Part shown: one piece after another, positions 41,708 through 50,117 of the stretch
How the letters are laid out: the number at the start of each line of letters is the position of its first letter
Position numbering within the stretch: the stretch's first letter is position 1
Made by a program: the position numbers and the translations under genes
The notes under the pieces: generated by a model
The model's input: only the letters and a program-made list of their open reading frames with translations
Told to the model about the DNA's origin: nothing
Databases searched by the model: none
Assembly: GCA_045600945.1 (NCBI GenBank)
Contig: JAZRYX010000078.1
Coordinates: forward strand, 95,859-159,858
Source of the DNA: Darwinimomas sp045600945
GTDB lineage: Bacteria > Bacillota > Clostridia > Lachnospirales > Lachnospiraceae
Reading direction: 5' to 3'
Length of the DNA: 64,000 nucleotides

Positions 41708-41743
41708 AAAAGTCTCTTTGTATGCAGAAAGGAGACTTTTTTT
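41708..41743 (+). terminator. Hairpin before comM, terminator or ribosome-site sequestering
   Basis: AAAAGTCTC (41708-41716) pairs perfectly with GAGACTTTT (41732-41740) with a 15-base loop, followed by TTT (41741-41743). It can end XRE transcription. Its 3' arm contains part of the AAAGGAG ribosome site of comM (41728-41734), so on a read-through RNA it would mask that site. Confidence 0.65.
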
Positions 41744-43322
41744 GTTATCTAAAATTAACAGTTCCGGAATAATCGGAACAGAAGGATACATTGTTTATTG
41801 TGAAACCGATGTCAGTAACGGACTTCCATCGATAAATATGATAGGACAGTTAAGTGTGGAAGTAAGAGAAGCGCAGGATCGTGTCAAAACAGCAATTAGA
41901 AATTCAGGGATACACCTTGCTCCCGCAAAAATTACAATAAATCTTTCTCCCGCCGATATAAGAAAAACAGGATGTGGTTATGATCTGCCAATAGCAGTTT
42001 CCATATTGGTTTCAAGTGGCGTAATTGATTATGATTTATCGAAAAAAATATTAAAGGAAAGTGTATTTATCGGTGAATTATCACTTGACGGACGTTTGAA
42101 TAAAGTTAACGGAATACTGTCCATGGCTATTGTTGCCAGAAATGAAGGATATAATAACATTTTTGTTCCCGAAGAGAATGCACACGAAGGAAGCGCAATA
42201 GACGGAATAAATTGTTATGGTATAAATAATCTCCGTCAGATAATTGAAATTTTAAACGCTGCAAGACCATTACCTGATAAAGCAATCTATAGAAGTGAAT
42301 ATTCAAATGAGGAATGTGACCGTGATTTCTCAGATGTATGTGGACAGGAAATCGTTAAGAGAGCAACCATTATAGCAGTTGCAGGAAGACATAATATTCT
42401 CTATATCGGACCGGCAGGCACCGGAAAGTCTATGATTGCATCAAGAATACCAAGTATAATGCCTAAAATGACAAAAGAAGAACAACTTGAAATATCGAAA
42501 ATATACAGCATTAACGGACTCTTATCCGAGGAGGATCCACTGATTAAGAGAAGACCTTTTCGCTGCCCTCATCATACTATATCTCTTCAGGCATTATGCG
42601 GAGGCGGAACAATACCAAAACCGGGTGAAATCAGTCTTGCATCCGGAGGTGTTTTGTTTCTTGATGAACTTGCGGAGTTTAAAGGAAATACGCTGGAAGG
42701 ATTACGCCAACCGCTTGAAAATAAAAATGTTGTTATATCAAGAGTTCATGGATCTATTGAATATCCGGCGGATTTTGTCCTTGTTGCTGCTACTAATCCA
42801 TGTAAATGCGGGTATTACCCTGACAGAAGTAAATGCAATTGCAGTGATAATATGGTTAGAAATTATCTTGGAAAAATCAGTAAACCGATACTTGACCGAA
42901 TTGATATATGTATAGAAATGCCTAATCCTGCATATAAAGAATTGAAACAAGTCAACTCAGGACTAAAAAGTTGCCAGATTAGAGAGGAAGTTGAAAGAGT
43001 GAGGGAAATTCAATTAATGAGGCTAAAGAGTTACGGTATCTATTTTAATTCCGAAATGAATACGAAATTGATTAAAGAGTTTTGCAGATTATCATCAAAA
43101 GACGATGAATTTCTTAATTCCGTATATATCAAAAAGGGTATGAGTGCGAGAGGATTAAATAAAATACTAAAGGTAGCAAGAACAATATCGGATTTCGATG
43201 GCCAAATGGATATTAATCGAAACTCTTTATGTGAAGCTATTAATTACAGGTCGATGGAAGAGAAATACTGGAGAGGAGGACACAATGAATTCGATGATAA
43301 ATTTGCAAAAATCAGACCCTGA
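41742..43322 (+). CDS. comM: ComM/YifB Mg-chelatase-like AAA+ helicase
   Basis: 526-residue AAA+ protein; ComM acts as a bidirectional branch-migration helicase in natural transformation in proteobacteria, and the clostridial role is untested. N-terminal ChlI domain (about 1-160), Walker A YIGPAGTGKSMIA (about 220), Walker B VLFLDELAEF, and a cysteine-rich stretch ATNPCKCGYYPDR then CNCS. Start at TTG 41742 gives (M)LSKINSSGIIGTEGY, the family start; its ribosome site is in the upstream hairpin. Overlaps dprA by 38 bases. Confidence 0.92.
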   Translation: MLSKINSSGIIGTEGYIVYCETDVSNGLPSINMIGQLSVEVREAQDRVKTAIRNSGIHLAPAKITINLSPADIRKTGCGYDLPIAVSILVSSGVIDYDLSKKILKESVFIGELSLDGRLNKVNGILSMAIVARNEGYNNIFVPEENAHEGSAIDGINCYGINNLRQIIEILNAARPLPDKAIYRSEYSNEECDRDFSDVCGQEIVKRATIIAVAGRHNILYIGPAGTGKSMIASRIPSIMPKMTKEEQLEISKIYSINGLLSEEDPLIKRRPFRCPHHTISLQALCGGGTIPKPGEISLASGGVLFLDELAEFKGNTLEGLRQPLENKNVVISRVHGSIEYPADFVLVAATNPCKCGYYPDRSKCNCSDNMVRNYLGKISKPILDRIDICIEMPNPAYKELKQVNSGLKSCQIREEVERVREIQLMRLKSYGIYFNSEMNTKLIKEFCRLSSKDDEFLNSVYIKKGMSARGLNKILKVARTISDFDGQMDINRNSLCEAINYRSMEEKYWRGGHNEFDDKFAKIRP

Positions 43323-44418
43323 TGACAGATTTATGTTTTATTATTTGTCAAATATAAAGGAATTCGGATCTGTTTCTATACTTAAACTGAAAAATCATCT
43401 AAATCACTTGTCAGATATTCTGTATTATTCCGAAAGAGATATAAACAGAATTGAATGCCTGAATGATAGACAAAAAAATTCTCTATTGTCTTACAAATAT
43501 AATCTTAACAATATTAAATCAGAATATGATTATTTACTTCGATCAGATATAAAATATATAACCTATTTTGATGACGAATATCCATTTAAATTAAAAGAGA
43601 TCCCTGATCCACCTGCAGTATTGTTTTATAAAGGTGAGTTGCCATCGGATGAAATGCCAACGGTATCTATAATAGGTTCAAGGGCAGCAACAAACTATGG
43701 AATATCGGTAGCGGAATATTTTGGAGAATGTCTTGCTGAAGAAGGAGTCGGTGTCATTAGCGGAATGGCACGAGGTATAGACGGAAGTGCACACAGAGGT
43801 GCATTAAAAACAAAAGCCGGAAAAACATATGCCGTTTTGGGTGGAGGCGTAAATATTGTTTACCCAAGAGAAAATGTACATATATACGATGACATAATAG
43901 ATAATCACAGAGGCGCAGTTATAAGCGAGATGCTTCCGGGCACGCAGGCAATTTCTCAGAATTTTCCTATGAGAAACAGAATAATAAGTGGTTTGTCTGA
44001 TATCGTGCTTGTTATTGAAGCCAGAGAAAAAAGCGGATCATTAATTACTGTCGATCTTGCTTTAGAACAAGGCAGAGATATTATGGCTGTTCCGGGAAGA
44101 ATCTCAGACCCGATGAGCAAAGGCTGCAATATGCTTATAGGTGCGGGTGCAAAGATAGCCGGTACACCTGCTGATGTAATGGAAATTTTGAATATTTTCG
44201 TTAATAAAATGACTGTTTTCCCTGCCAAAAACATTAATTTACTTGCCAAGAAAGAAAAAATAGTGTACTCTACATTAGATTCAGCACCAAAACATATTGA
44301 AGAGATTGTCTATCAGACCGGTTTACCTATGCAGGATGTAATCAGCATTCTGCTTGAACTGGAAATAAAGGGATTTGCAGTTCAGATTTCTTCAAATTAT
44401 TATGGACTGTCTGTGTGA
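43285..44418 (+). CDS. dprA: DNA processing protein DprA
   Basis: 377-residue protein that loads RecA on incoming single-stranded DNA. N-terminal helical region, Rossmann-like DprA core (about 110-310) with VSIIGSRAATNYG, VISGMARGIDGSAHRGAL, AVLGGGVNIVYPREN and EAREKSGSLITVDLALEQGR, and a C-terminal winged-helix (DprA_WH, about 315-375). Start ATG at 43285 follows GAGGAGG; the frame from 43198 is comM shadow. comM-dprA-topA order is conserved. Confidence 0.95.
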   Translation: MNSMINLQKSDPDDRFMFYYLSNIKEFGSVSILKLKNHLNHLSDILYYSERDINRIECLNDRQKNSLLSYKYNLNNIKSEYDYLLRSDIKYITYFDDEYPFKLKEIPDPPAVLFYKGELPSDEMPTVSIIGSRAATNYGISVAEYFGECLAEEGVGVISGMARGIDGSAHRGALKTKAGKTYAVLGGGVNIVYPRENVHIYDDIIDNHRGAVISEMLPGTQAISQNFPMRNRIISGLSDIVLVIEAREKSGSLITVDLALEQGRDIMAVPGRISDPMSKGCNMLIGAGAKIAGTPADVMEILNIFVNKMTVFPAKNINLLAKKEKIVYSTLDSAPKHIEEIVYQTGLPMQDVISILLELEIKGFAVQISSNYYGLSV

Positions 44419-44460
44419 TATAAATCTAAATATCAGATTATTTATCGAAAAGAGGACTAA

Positions 44461-46446
44461 ATGGCAAATAATCTTATTATTGTTGAGTCTCCGGCAAAGG
44501 TAAAGACTATAAAGAAATATCTTGGGACAAATTATAATGTTGATGCTTCCCAGGGTCATGTTCGTGACTTACCAAAGTCAAGACTTGGTATTAAAGTTGA
44601 AAATGACTATGATCCCGAATATATTACTATACGGGGAAAAGGTGAATTACTTTCAAAATTAAGAAAAGAAGCCAAGCTTGCTGATAAAGTTTATCTTGCA
44701 ACTGACCCTGATCGTGAGGGAGAGGCTATTAGTTGGCATTTACTGAAATCACTAAATCTTGATTCAGATAAGAAGGTATATCGGATTAGTTTTAATGAGA
44801 TAACTAAAAATGCAATAAAAGAGTCTCTTAAACACCCGAGAGAAATCAACCAGGATCTTGTTGATGCTCAACAGGCAAGAAGAGTATTAGATAGAATGGT
44901 TGGGTATTCCATAAGTCCGCTTCTCTGGAATAAAATTAAAAGAGGTTTAAGTGCGGGCAGAGTACAGTCAGTTGCTCTAAAAATGATCTGTGACAGAGAA
45001 AAAGAAATTGCCGCTTTTGTTCCTCGGGAATATTGGACAATAGAAGCCGTATTAATCAAACCAGGTTCAAAAAAGAATCTAAAAGCAGTATTCTTCGGAG
45101 AAGGAGATAAAAAAACAGAAGTCCATTCTAAAGCAGAATGTGATGAAATATTAAATACAGTAAAAGGTAAGGATTTTGTTGTAAATGAGGTCACATCGTC
45201 CACAAGGTACAGAAAAGCCCCATTACCATTTACTACATCTACATTGCAACAAGAGGCCGGGAAAACGCTTAATCTTGCCACCAGTAAAACCATGATGCTG
45301 GCACAACAGCTATATGAGGGCGTATATATACCCGGTAAAGGAAATGTTGCTTTAATAACTTATCTTAGAACTGATTCTACACGTATATCCGATGAAGCTG
45401 ACAAGGCTGTAAAAGGATTTATTTCCGAAACTTATGGACCTGATTATGTTAATAACAGTGCAGGAGCGGTTAATAAACAAAACAGTAATAGTCAAGATGC
45501 TCATGAAGCAATACGTCCTACTGATGTTACTTTATTACCTTCAGATCTTAAAGAATCCATACCGAGAGATCTTTTCAGACTTTACCAATTGATATGGAAG
45601 AGATTTGTTGCCAGCAGGATGAAACCTGCAGAGTATAGTCAAAAGCAGGCAAAGATTTCGGCAGATAAGTATATTTTTAATATCAATTCTTCAATATGCA
45701 CTTACAAGGGATTTCTTAGCGTGTATAACAGCGATGAAGATAACATCGAAGAAGAGTCTGATTTCGGAATATTAGAACCGGGGCAGAAATTATATGCGGA
45801 TTCTGTTAACCCTTTTCAACACTTTACCCAGCCACCTGCTCATTATACAGAAGCAAGTCTGGTAAAAGCACTTGAGGAACAAGGTATCGGCAGACCATCT
45901 ACATATGCTCCGACTATTTCCACTATACTGGCAAGGCATTACATTACAAAAGAAAAAAAATTCCTTTATGTTACGGAACTCGGGCAAGTTGTCAATGATG
46001 TTATGGTTAAGGAGTTCCCGGATATCGTAAACACAAAGTTTACCGCAAACATGGAAAAGAAGCTGGATGATGTTGCCGATGGAAAACTTGATTGGAAATC
46101 AATAGTACGTGATTTTTATCCGGAGCTTGATAAATCCGTAGAAAAAGCGCAAAAAGAGCTTGAAAATGTCACTATTGCCGATGAAGAAACAGATGTTATC
46201 TGCGAAAACTGCGGACGAAATATGGTCATAAAATATGGCCCTCACGGTAAGTTCCTCGCATGTCCCGGGTTTCCGGATTGCAGAAACACGAAACCATATC
46301 TTGAGAAAATAGGAGTTAAATGTCCAAAATGCGGTTCGGATATTGTTCTTAAGAAAACTAAAAAAGGCAGAATATATTACGGTTGTGAAAACAATCCGGA
46401 ATGTGACTATATGTCATGGAAAAAACCGGGAAATACTGACAAATGA
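44461..46446 (+). CDS. topA: DNA topoisomerase I
   Basis: Type IA topoisomerase, 661 residues. TOPRIM (VESPAKVKTIKKYLG, TDPDREGEAISWHL), RVQSVALKMICDRE, and the active Tyr in ITYLRTDSTRISDEAD (about 300). Two C-terminal zinc ribbons are complete: CENCGRNMVIKYG to CPGFPDC (about 580-605), CPKCGSDIVLKKT to CENNPEC (about 618-650). Fewer ribbons than E. coli (three). Starts 42 bases after dprA with AGAGG upstream. Confidence 0.96.
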   Translation: MANNLIIVESPAKVKTIKKYLGTNYNVDASQGHVRDLPKSRLGIKVENDYDPEYITIRGKGELLSKLRKEAKLADKVYLATDPDREGEAISWHLLKSLNLDSDKKVYRISFNEITKNAIKESLKHPREINQDLVDAQQARRVLDRMVGYSISPLLWNKIKRGLSAGRVQSVALKMICDREKEIAAFVPREYWTIEAVLIKPGSKKNLKAVFFGEGDKKTEVHSKAECDEILNTVKGKDFVVNEVTSSTRYRKAPLPFTTSTLQQEAGKTLNLATSKTMMLAQQLYEGVYIPGKGNVALITYLRTDSTRISDEADKAVKGFISETYGPDYVNNSAGAVNKQNSNSQDAHEAIRPTDVTLLPSDLKESIPRDLFRLYQLIWKRFVASRMKPAEYSQKQAKISADKYIFNINSSICTYKGFLSVYNSDEDNIEEESDFGILEPGQKLYADSVNPFQHFTQPPAHYTEASLVKALEEQGIGRPSTYAPTISTILARHYITKEKKFLYVTELGQVVNDVMVKEFPDIVNTKFTANMEKKLDDVADGKLDWKSIVRDFYPELDKSVEKAQKELENVTIADEETDVICENCGRNMVIKYGPHGKFLACPGFPDCRNTKPYLEKIGVKCPKCGSDIVLKKTKKGRIYYGCENNPECDYMSWKKPGNTDK

Positions 46447-46452
46447 TACTTT

Positions 46453-46483
46453 GGATGAGTCGATTGACTCATCCGTTATTTTA
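46453..46483 (+). terminator. Terminator after topA
   Basis: GGATGAGTC (46453-46461) and GACTCATCC (46466-46474) form a perfect nine-base stem with loop GATT; a T-rich tail (GTTATTTTAT) follows. The stem includes a TTGACT that can serve as the -35 of rpsB. Confidence 0.65.
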
Positions 46484-46596
46484 TGATAAAGTTATATAGT
46501 TGCAATAAAACACGTTTGAATATGTTTTGGCGTTGCCGATGCTCGTCGGTCCCTTAAATTGAGTTCAGACGGAAGATTAAAAACGGAGGAATGAAA
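46464..46596 (+). promoter_or_regulatory. rpsB promoter and leader
   Basis: TTGACT (46464-46469), 17 bases, TAAAGT (46487-46492) is the best promoter candidate. The leader of about 95 bases carries GTTGCCGATGCTCGTCGG-like short pairing before GGAGGA at 46585-46590. An S2 autoregulatory site is possible; no known motif is recognised. Confidence 0.4.
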
Positions 46597-47328
46597 ATGA
46601 GCGTTTTATCAATGAAACAGTTACTCGAAGCAGGTGTTCATTTCGGACATCAGACAAGAAGATGGAACCCTAAGATGGCTCCATACATTTACACACAGCG
46701 CAATGGTATTCATATCATTGACCTTCAGAAATCTGTAGGTAAAGTTGATGAAGCTTACAATGCTGTTGCAGAAGTAGCAAAAGACGGAGGCACCATTCTT
46801 TTTGTAGGAACAAAAAAGCAGGCTCAGGATGCTGTAAAGGAAGAGGCAGAGCGTTGCGGACAGTACTACGTAAATGAAAGATGGCTTGGCGGTATGCTTA
46901 CTAATTTCAAAACTATCCAGAGTCGTATTAAAAGACTTAACAAGATAGAAGAGATGAGCCAGGATGGAACATTCGATGTACTTCCTAAAAAGGAAGTAAT
47001 TGAAATAAAGAAAGAATGGGAAAAACTTGAAAAGAACCTCGGCGGAATCAAGACTATGAAGAAGATTCCGGATGCAATTTTCGTTGTTGATCCGAAGAAG
47101 GAAAGAATTTGCGTTCAGGAAGCACATACTCTTGGTATCCCGCTTTTCGGTATTGCTGATACAAACTGCGACCCGGAAGAACTTGATGTTGTTATCCCGG
47201 GTAATGATGATGCAATCCGTGCGGTTAAACTTATCGTTGCAAAGATGGCTGATGCAGTTATCGAAGCTAACCAGGGTGAAGCTGCTCCTGTAGAAGCTGA
47301 GGCAGAAACACCCGTAACAGAGGAATAA
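46597..47328 (+). CDS. rpsB: 30S ribosomal protein uS2
   Basis: 243 residues. MSVLSMKQLLEAGVHFGHQTRR start, IIDLQKS, FVGTKKQAQDAV, YVNERWLGGMLTNFKTIQ and VVDPKKERICVQEAHTLGIP are typical. The ATG at 46597 is six bases after GGAGGA; the ATG at 46591 is directly adjacent to it and unlikely. The C-terminus is an acidic tail. rpsB-tsf is universal. Confidence 0.97.
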   Translation: MSVLSMKQLLEAGVHFGHQTRRWNPKMAPYIYTQRNGIHIIDLQKSVGKVDEAYNAVAEVAKDGGTILFVGTKKQAQDAVKEEAERCGQYYVNERWLGGMLTNFKTIQSRIKRLNKIEEMSQDGTFDVLPKKEVIEIKKEWEKLEKNLGGIKTMKKIPDAIFVVDPKKERICVQEAHTLGIPLFGIADTNCDPEELDVVIPGNDDAIRAVKLIVAKMADAVIEANQGEAAPVEAEAETPVTEE

Positions 47329-47352
47329 TCTATAATATAGGAGGAAATGATT

Positions 47353-48294
47353 ATGGCAGAAGTAACAGCTGCTTTAGTAAAAGAATTAAGAGAATTAACA
47401 GGTGCCGGCATGATGGATTGCAAGAAAGCACTTGCAGCGGTTGATGGCGACATGGACAAGGCTGTGGATTTTCTTCGTGAAAAAGGTCTTGCAGGTGCAC
47501 AGAAGAAAGCCGGTAGAATCGCAGCAGAAGGTATTGTTCATACAACTATTTCCGAAGACGGTAAGGATGCAGTTATTGTAGAAGTTAATGCCGAGACTGA
47601 TTTCGTTGCAAAGAATGAAAAATTCCGTGATTATGTTAAGGAAGTTGCACTTCAGGCACTTACAACAGCTTCAGCAGGAATTGATGCATTCATGGAAGAG
47701 CCTTGGGCAAATGATAAAACACTTACAGTTGCTCAGAAACTTTCTTCAATGATTGCTATTATCGGTGAAAATATGCATATCCGTAGATTCGAGAAGATTG
47801 CAGCTACTGACGGATTTGTTGAGTCTTACATTCATGCAGGCGGAAAGATCGGTGTTCTTCTTAAGGTTGCTTCAAATGTAGACAATGCTGCACTCCACGA
47901 GATGGCAAGAAATATCTGTATGCAGGTAGCAGCACTTAAACCTCTTTATACTTCTCGTGATGAAGTTGACCCGGATTATATTGCTAAAGAAAAAGAAATT
48001 CTGATGGCTCAGATTAAGAATGATCCAAAAGAAGCTTCAAAGCCGGAAAAGGTTATCGAGGGTATGATTCAGGGACGTATCAACAAAGAGCTCAAGGATA
48101 TCGTTCTTCTTGACCAGGTTTATGTAAAAGCAGAGGATGGAAAACAGACTGTTAAGCAGTACGTAGATCAGGTTGCAAAGGAAAATAATGCCAACATCAT
48201 CATCCAGTCATTTGTTCGTTTTGAGACTGGTGAAGGCCTTGAAAAGAAGAATGAGAACTTTGCGGAAGAAGTAGCAAAACAGATGCAGGGTTGA
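47353..48294 (+). CDS. tsf: Elongation factor Ts
   Basis: 313-residue nucleotide-exchange factor for EF-Tu. N-terminal UBA-like helices (ALVKELRELTGAGMMDCKKAL), then EVNAETDFVAKNEKF and the two core subdomains ending QSFVRFETGEGLEKK. Start ATG at 47353 is eight bases after AGGAGG; the ATG at 47347 is too close. Confidence 0.96.
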   Translation: MAEVTAALVKELRELTGAGMMDCKKALAAVDGDMDKAVDFLREKGLAGAQKKAGRIAAEGIVHTTISEDGKDAVIVEVNAETDFVAKNEKFRDYVKEVALQALTTASAGIDAFMEEPWANDKTLTVAQKLSSMIAIIGENMHIRRFEKIAATDGFVESYIHAGGKIGVLLKVASNVDNAALHEMARNICMQVAALKPLYTSRDEVDPDYIAKEKEILMAQIKNDPKEASKPEKVIEGMIQGRINKELKDIVLLDQVYVKAEDGKQTVKQYVDQVAKENNANIIIQSFVRFETGEGLEKKNENFAEEVAKQMQG

Positions 48295-48370
48295 TAATTT
48301 AATTTTATTAAAGATTTACACATATGCACTTCAGATTCATGTTATAATATATGAGTTTGAGGTGCATTTT

Positions 48371-50116
48371 ATGATTAAAACTTTAAGTAAATATGTCGGA
48401 AAATACAAATCCACTTCAATTTGGACGGTACTGTTAACAGCAGCTGAAGTTGTTCTGGATATTTTCCTGCCTGTATGTATGGCAAAAATTATTGATGACG
48501 GTATTCAGAAGGGCGATTTAAGAGCCATTTACAGATATGGAATAGTAATGGCTGTATTAAGTATTCTTGCTTTCATAACCGGTGTGGCATCCGGTCGTCT
48601 GGCATCTAAAGCATCAACAGGCTTTGTAGCCAACTTAAGGGCCGCTATGTTTAAAAAAGTCCAGACTTTTTCATTTAAGAACATAGACAATTTCTCAACG
48701 GCCGGTCTTATAACACGTCTGACAACGGATGCATCTAATATGCAGCTTGCTTATCAGATGCTAATCAGAATGTGTGTTCGTTCCCCTTTAAATATGATTT
48801 TTGCATTAATCATGTGTTTGACAATCAGCCCCAAATTATCTCTTGTTTTTGTGGTTGCTATTTTATTTTTGGGTCTGGCACTTTTTTTCATTATCAATAA
48901 TGCAATGAAATCTTTCAAAAGTGTATTCGGTGAATATGACGAGCTCAATGCAAACATTCAGGAGAATATCAGAGGTATCCGTGTAGTCAAATCTTTTGTT
49001 CGTGAAGAATATGAAATCAATAAATTCCAAAAAGCAATTGACAGATTATATCAGCTTTTCTGTAAAGCAGAAACAATAGTTTGTATAAACAACCCTATTA
49101 TGCTTCTCACGGTATACGGATGTATTCTTGCTTTATCATGGTTTGGTGCACACGAAGTCGTTGGTGGAGGCATATCAACCGGTCAGCTGACAAGTTTGCT
49201 CACTTATGTCATGAACATACTTATCAGTCTTATGATGCTTTCCATGGCATTTGTTATGTTGACATTATCTTCAGCCAGCGCAGAACGTATATGTCAGGTA
49301 TTTAATGAAGAACCGGATATTAAAGATCCGGAGAATCCTGTATATGATATTAAAGACGGTTCTGTTGATTTTGACGATGTATTCTTTGCATACAAGAAAG
49401 ATGCATCTGAGTATGTCTTGGAAAACATTAATCTTCATATAAATTCAGGGGAAACAATCGGAATAATAGGAACTACCGGTTCGTCAAAATCATCTCTGGT
49501 AAACTTAATCCCAAGATTGTATGATGCAACAAAGGGAATCGTAAAAGTTGGAGGAATTGATGTTAAGGAGTACGATGTCAAATCTTTAAGAGACAGTGTA
49601 AGCATGGTTCTTCAGAATAACGTACTGTTTTCAGGATCGATCCTTGAAAACTTACGATGGGGCAATCCTGATGCAAGTATAGAGGAATGCATCAAAGCCT
49701 GCAAACTTGCGTGCATAGATGATTTTATAGAAACGCTTCCCGAAAAATATGAGACACAGATTGCACGAGGAGGGAACAATGTTTCCGGAGGACAGAAACA
49801 ACGTCTTTGCATTGCAAGAGCACTCCTCAAAAATCCAAAGATTCTGATCCTCGATGATTCAACAAGTGCTGTTGATACGGCTACAGAAGCTAGTATTCAG
49901 AAAGCATTTGCAGAAAAGATACCCGATACGACTAAGATTATTATTGCTCAAAGAATATCTTCTGTTAAGAACGCCGATAAAATTATAGTAATGGACGATG
50001 GTAAGATCAATGGTTTCGGAACACATGATGAACTCCTTGAAACCAATGAAATATACAAAGCAGTAGTTGAAGGCCAGCAGAACGGTGTTGGTGACTTCGA
50101 CAGAATGGGGGTGTAA
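48371..50116 (+). CDS. ABC exporter half-transporter, subunit 1 (degenerate ATP site)
   Basis: 581 residues: six-span TMD (about 15-320) and NBD (about 335-575). Walker A is GIIGTTGSSKSSLVN, with a Ser in place of the usual Gly before the Lys. Signature VSGGQKQRLCIARALL is intact. Walker B ILILDDST has Asp where the catalytic Glu should be. It therefore contributes a non-catalytic site, as in heterodimeric exporters. An extended -10 (TG-T-TATAAT, 48340-48348) is just upstream. Substrate unknown (multidrug/lipid class). Confidence 0.9.
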   Translation: MIKTLSKYVGKYKSTSIWTVLLTAAEVVLDIFLPVCMAKIIDDGIQKGDLRAIYRYGIVMAVLSILAFITGVASGRLASKASTGFVANLRAAMFKKVQTFSFKNIDNFSTAGLITRLTTDASNMQLAYQMLIRMCVRSPLNMIFALIMCLTISPKLSLVFVVAILFLGLALFFIINNAMKSFKSVFGEYDELNANIQENIRGIRVVKSFVREEYEINKFQKAIDRLYQLFCKAETIVCINNPIMLLTVYGCILALSWFGAHEVVGGGISTGQLTSLLTYVMNILISLMMLSMAFVMLTLSSASAERICQVFNEEPDIKDPENPVYDIKDGSVDFDDVFFAYKKDASEYVLENINLHINSGETIGIIGTTGSSKSSLVNLIPRLYDATKGIVKVGGIDVKEYDVKSLRDSVSMVLQNNVLFSGSILENLRWGNPDASIEECIKACKLACIDDFIETLPEKYETQIARGGNNVSGGQKQRLCIARALLKNPKILILDDSTSAVDTATEASIQKAFAEKIPDTTKIIIAQRISSVKNADKIIVMDDGKINGFGTHDELLETNEIYKAVVEGQQNGVGDFDRMGV

Positions 50117-50117
50117 T

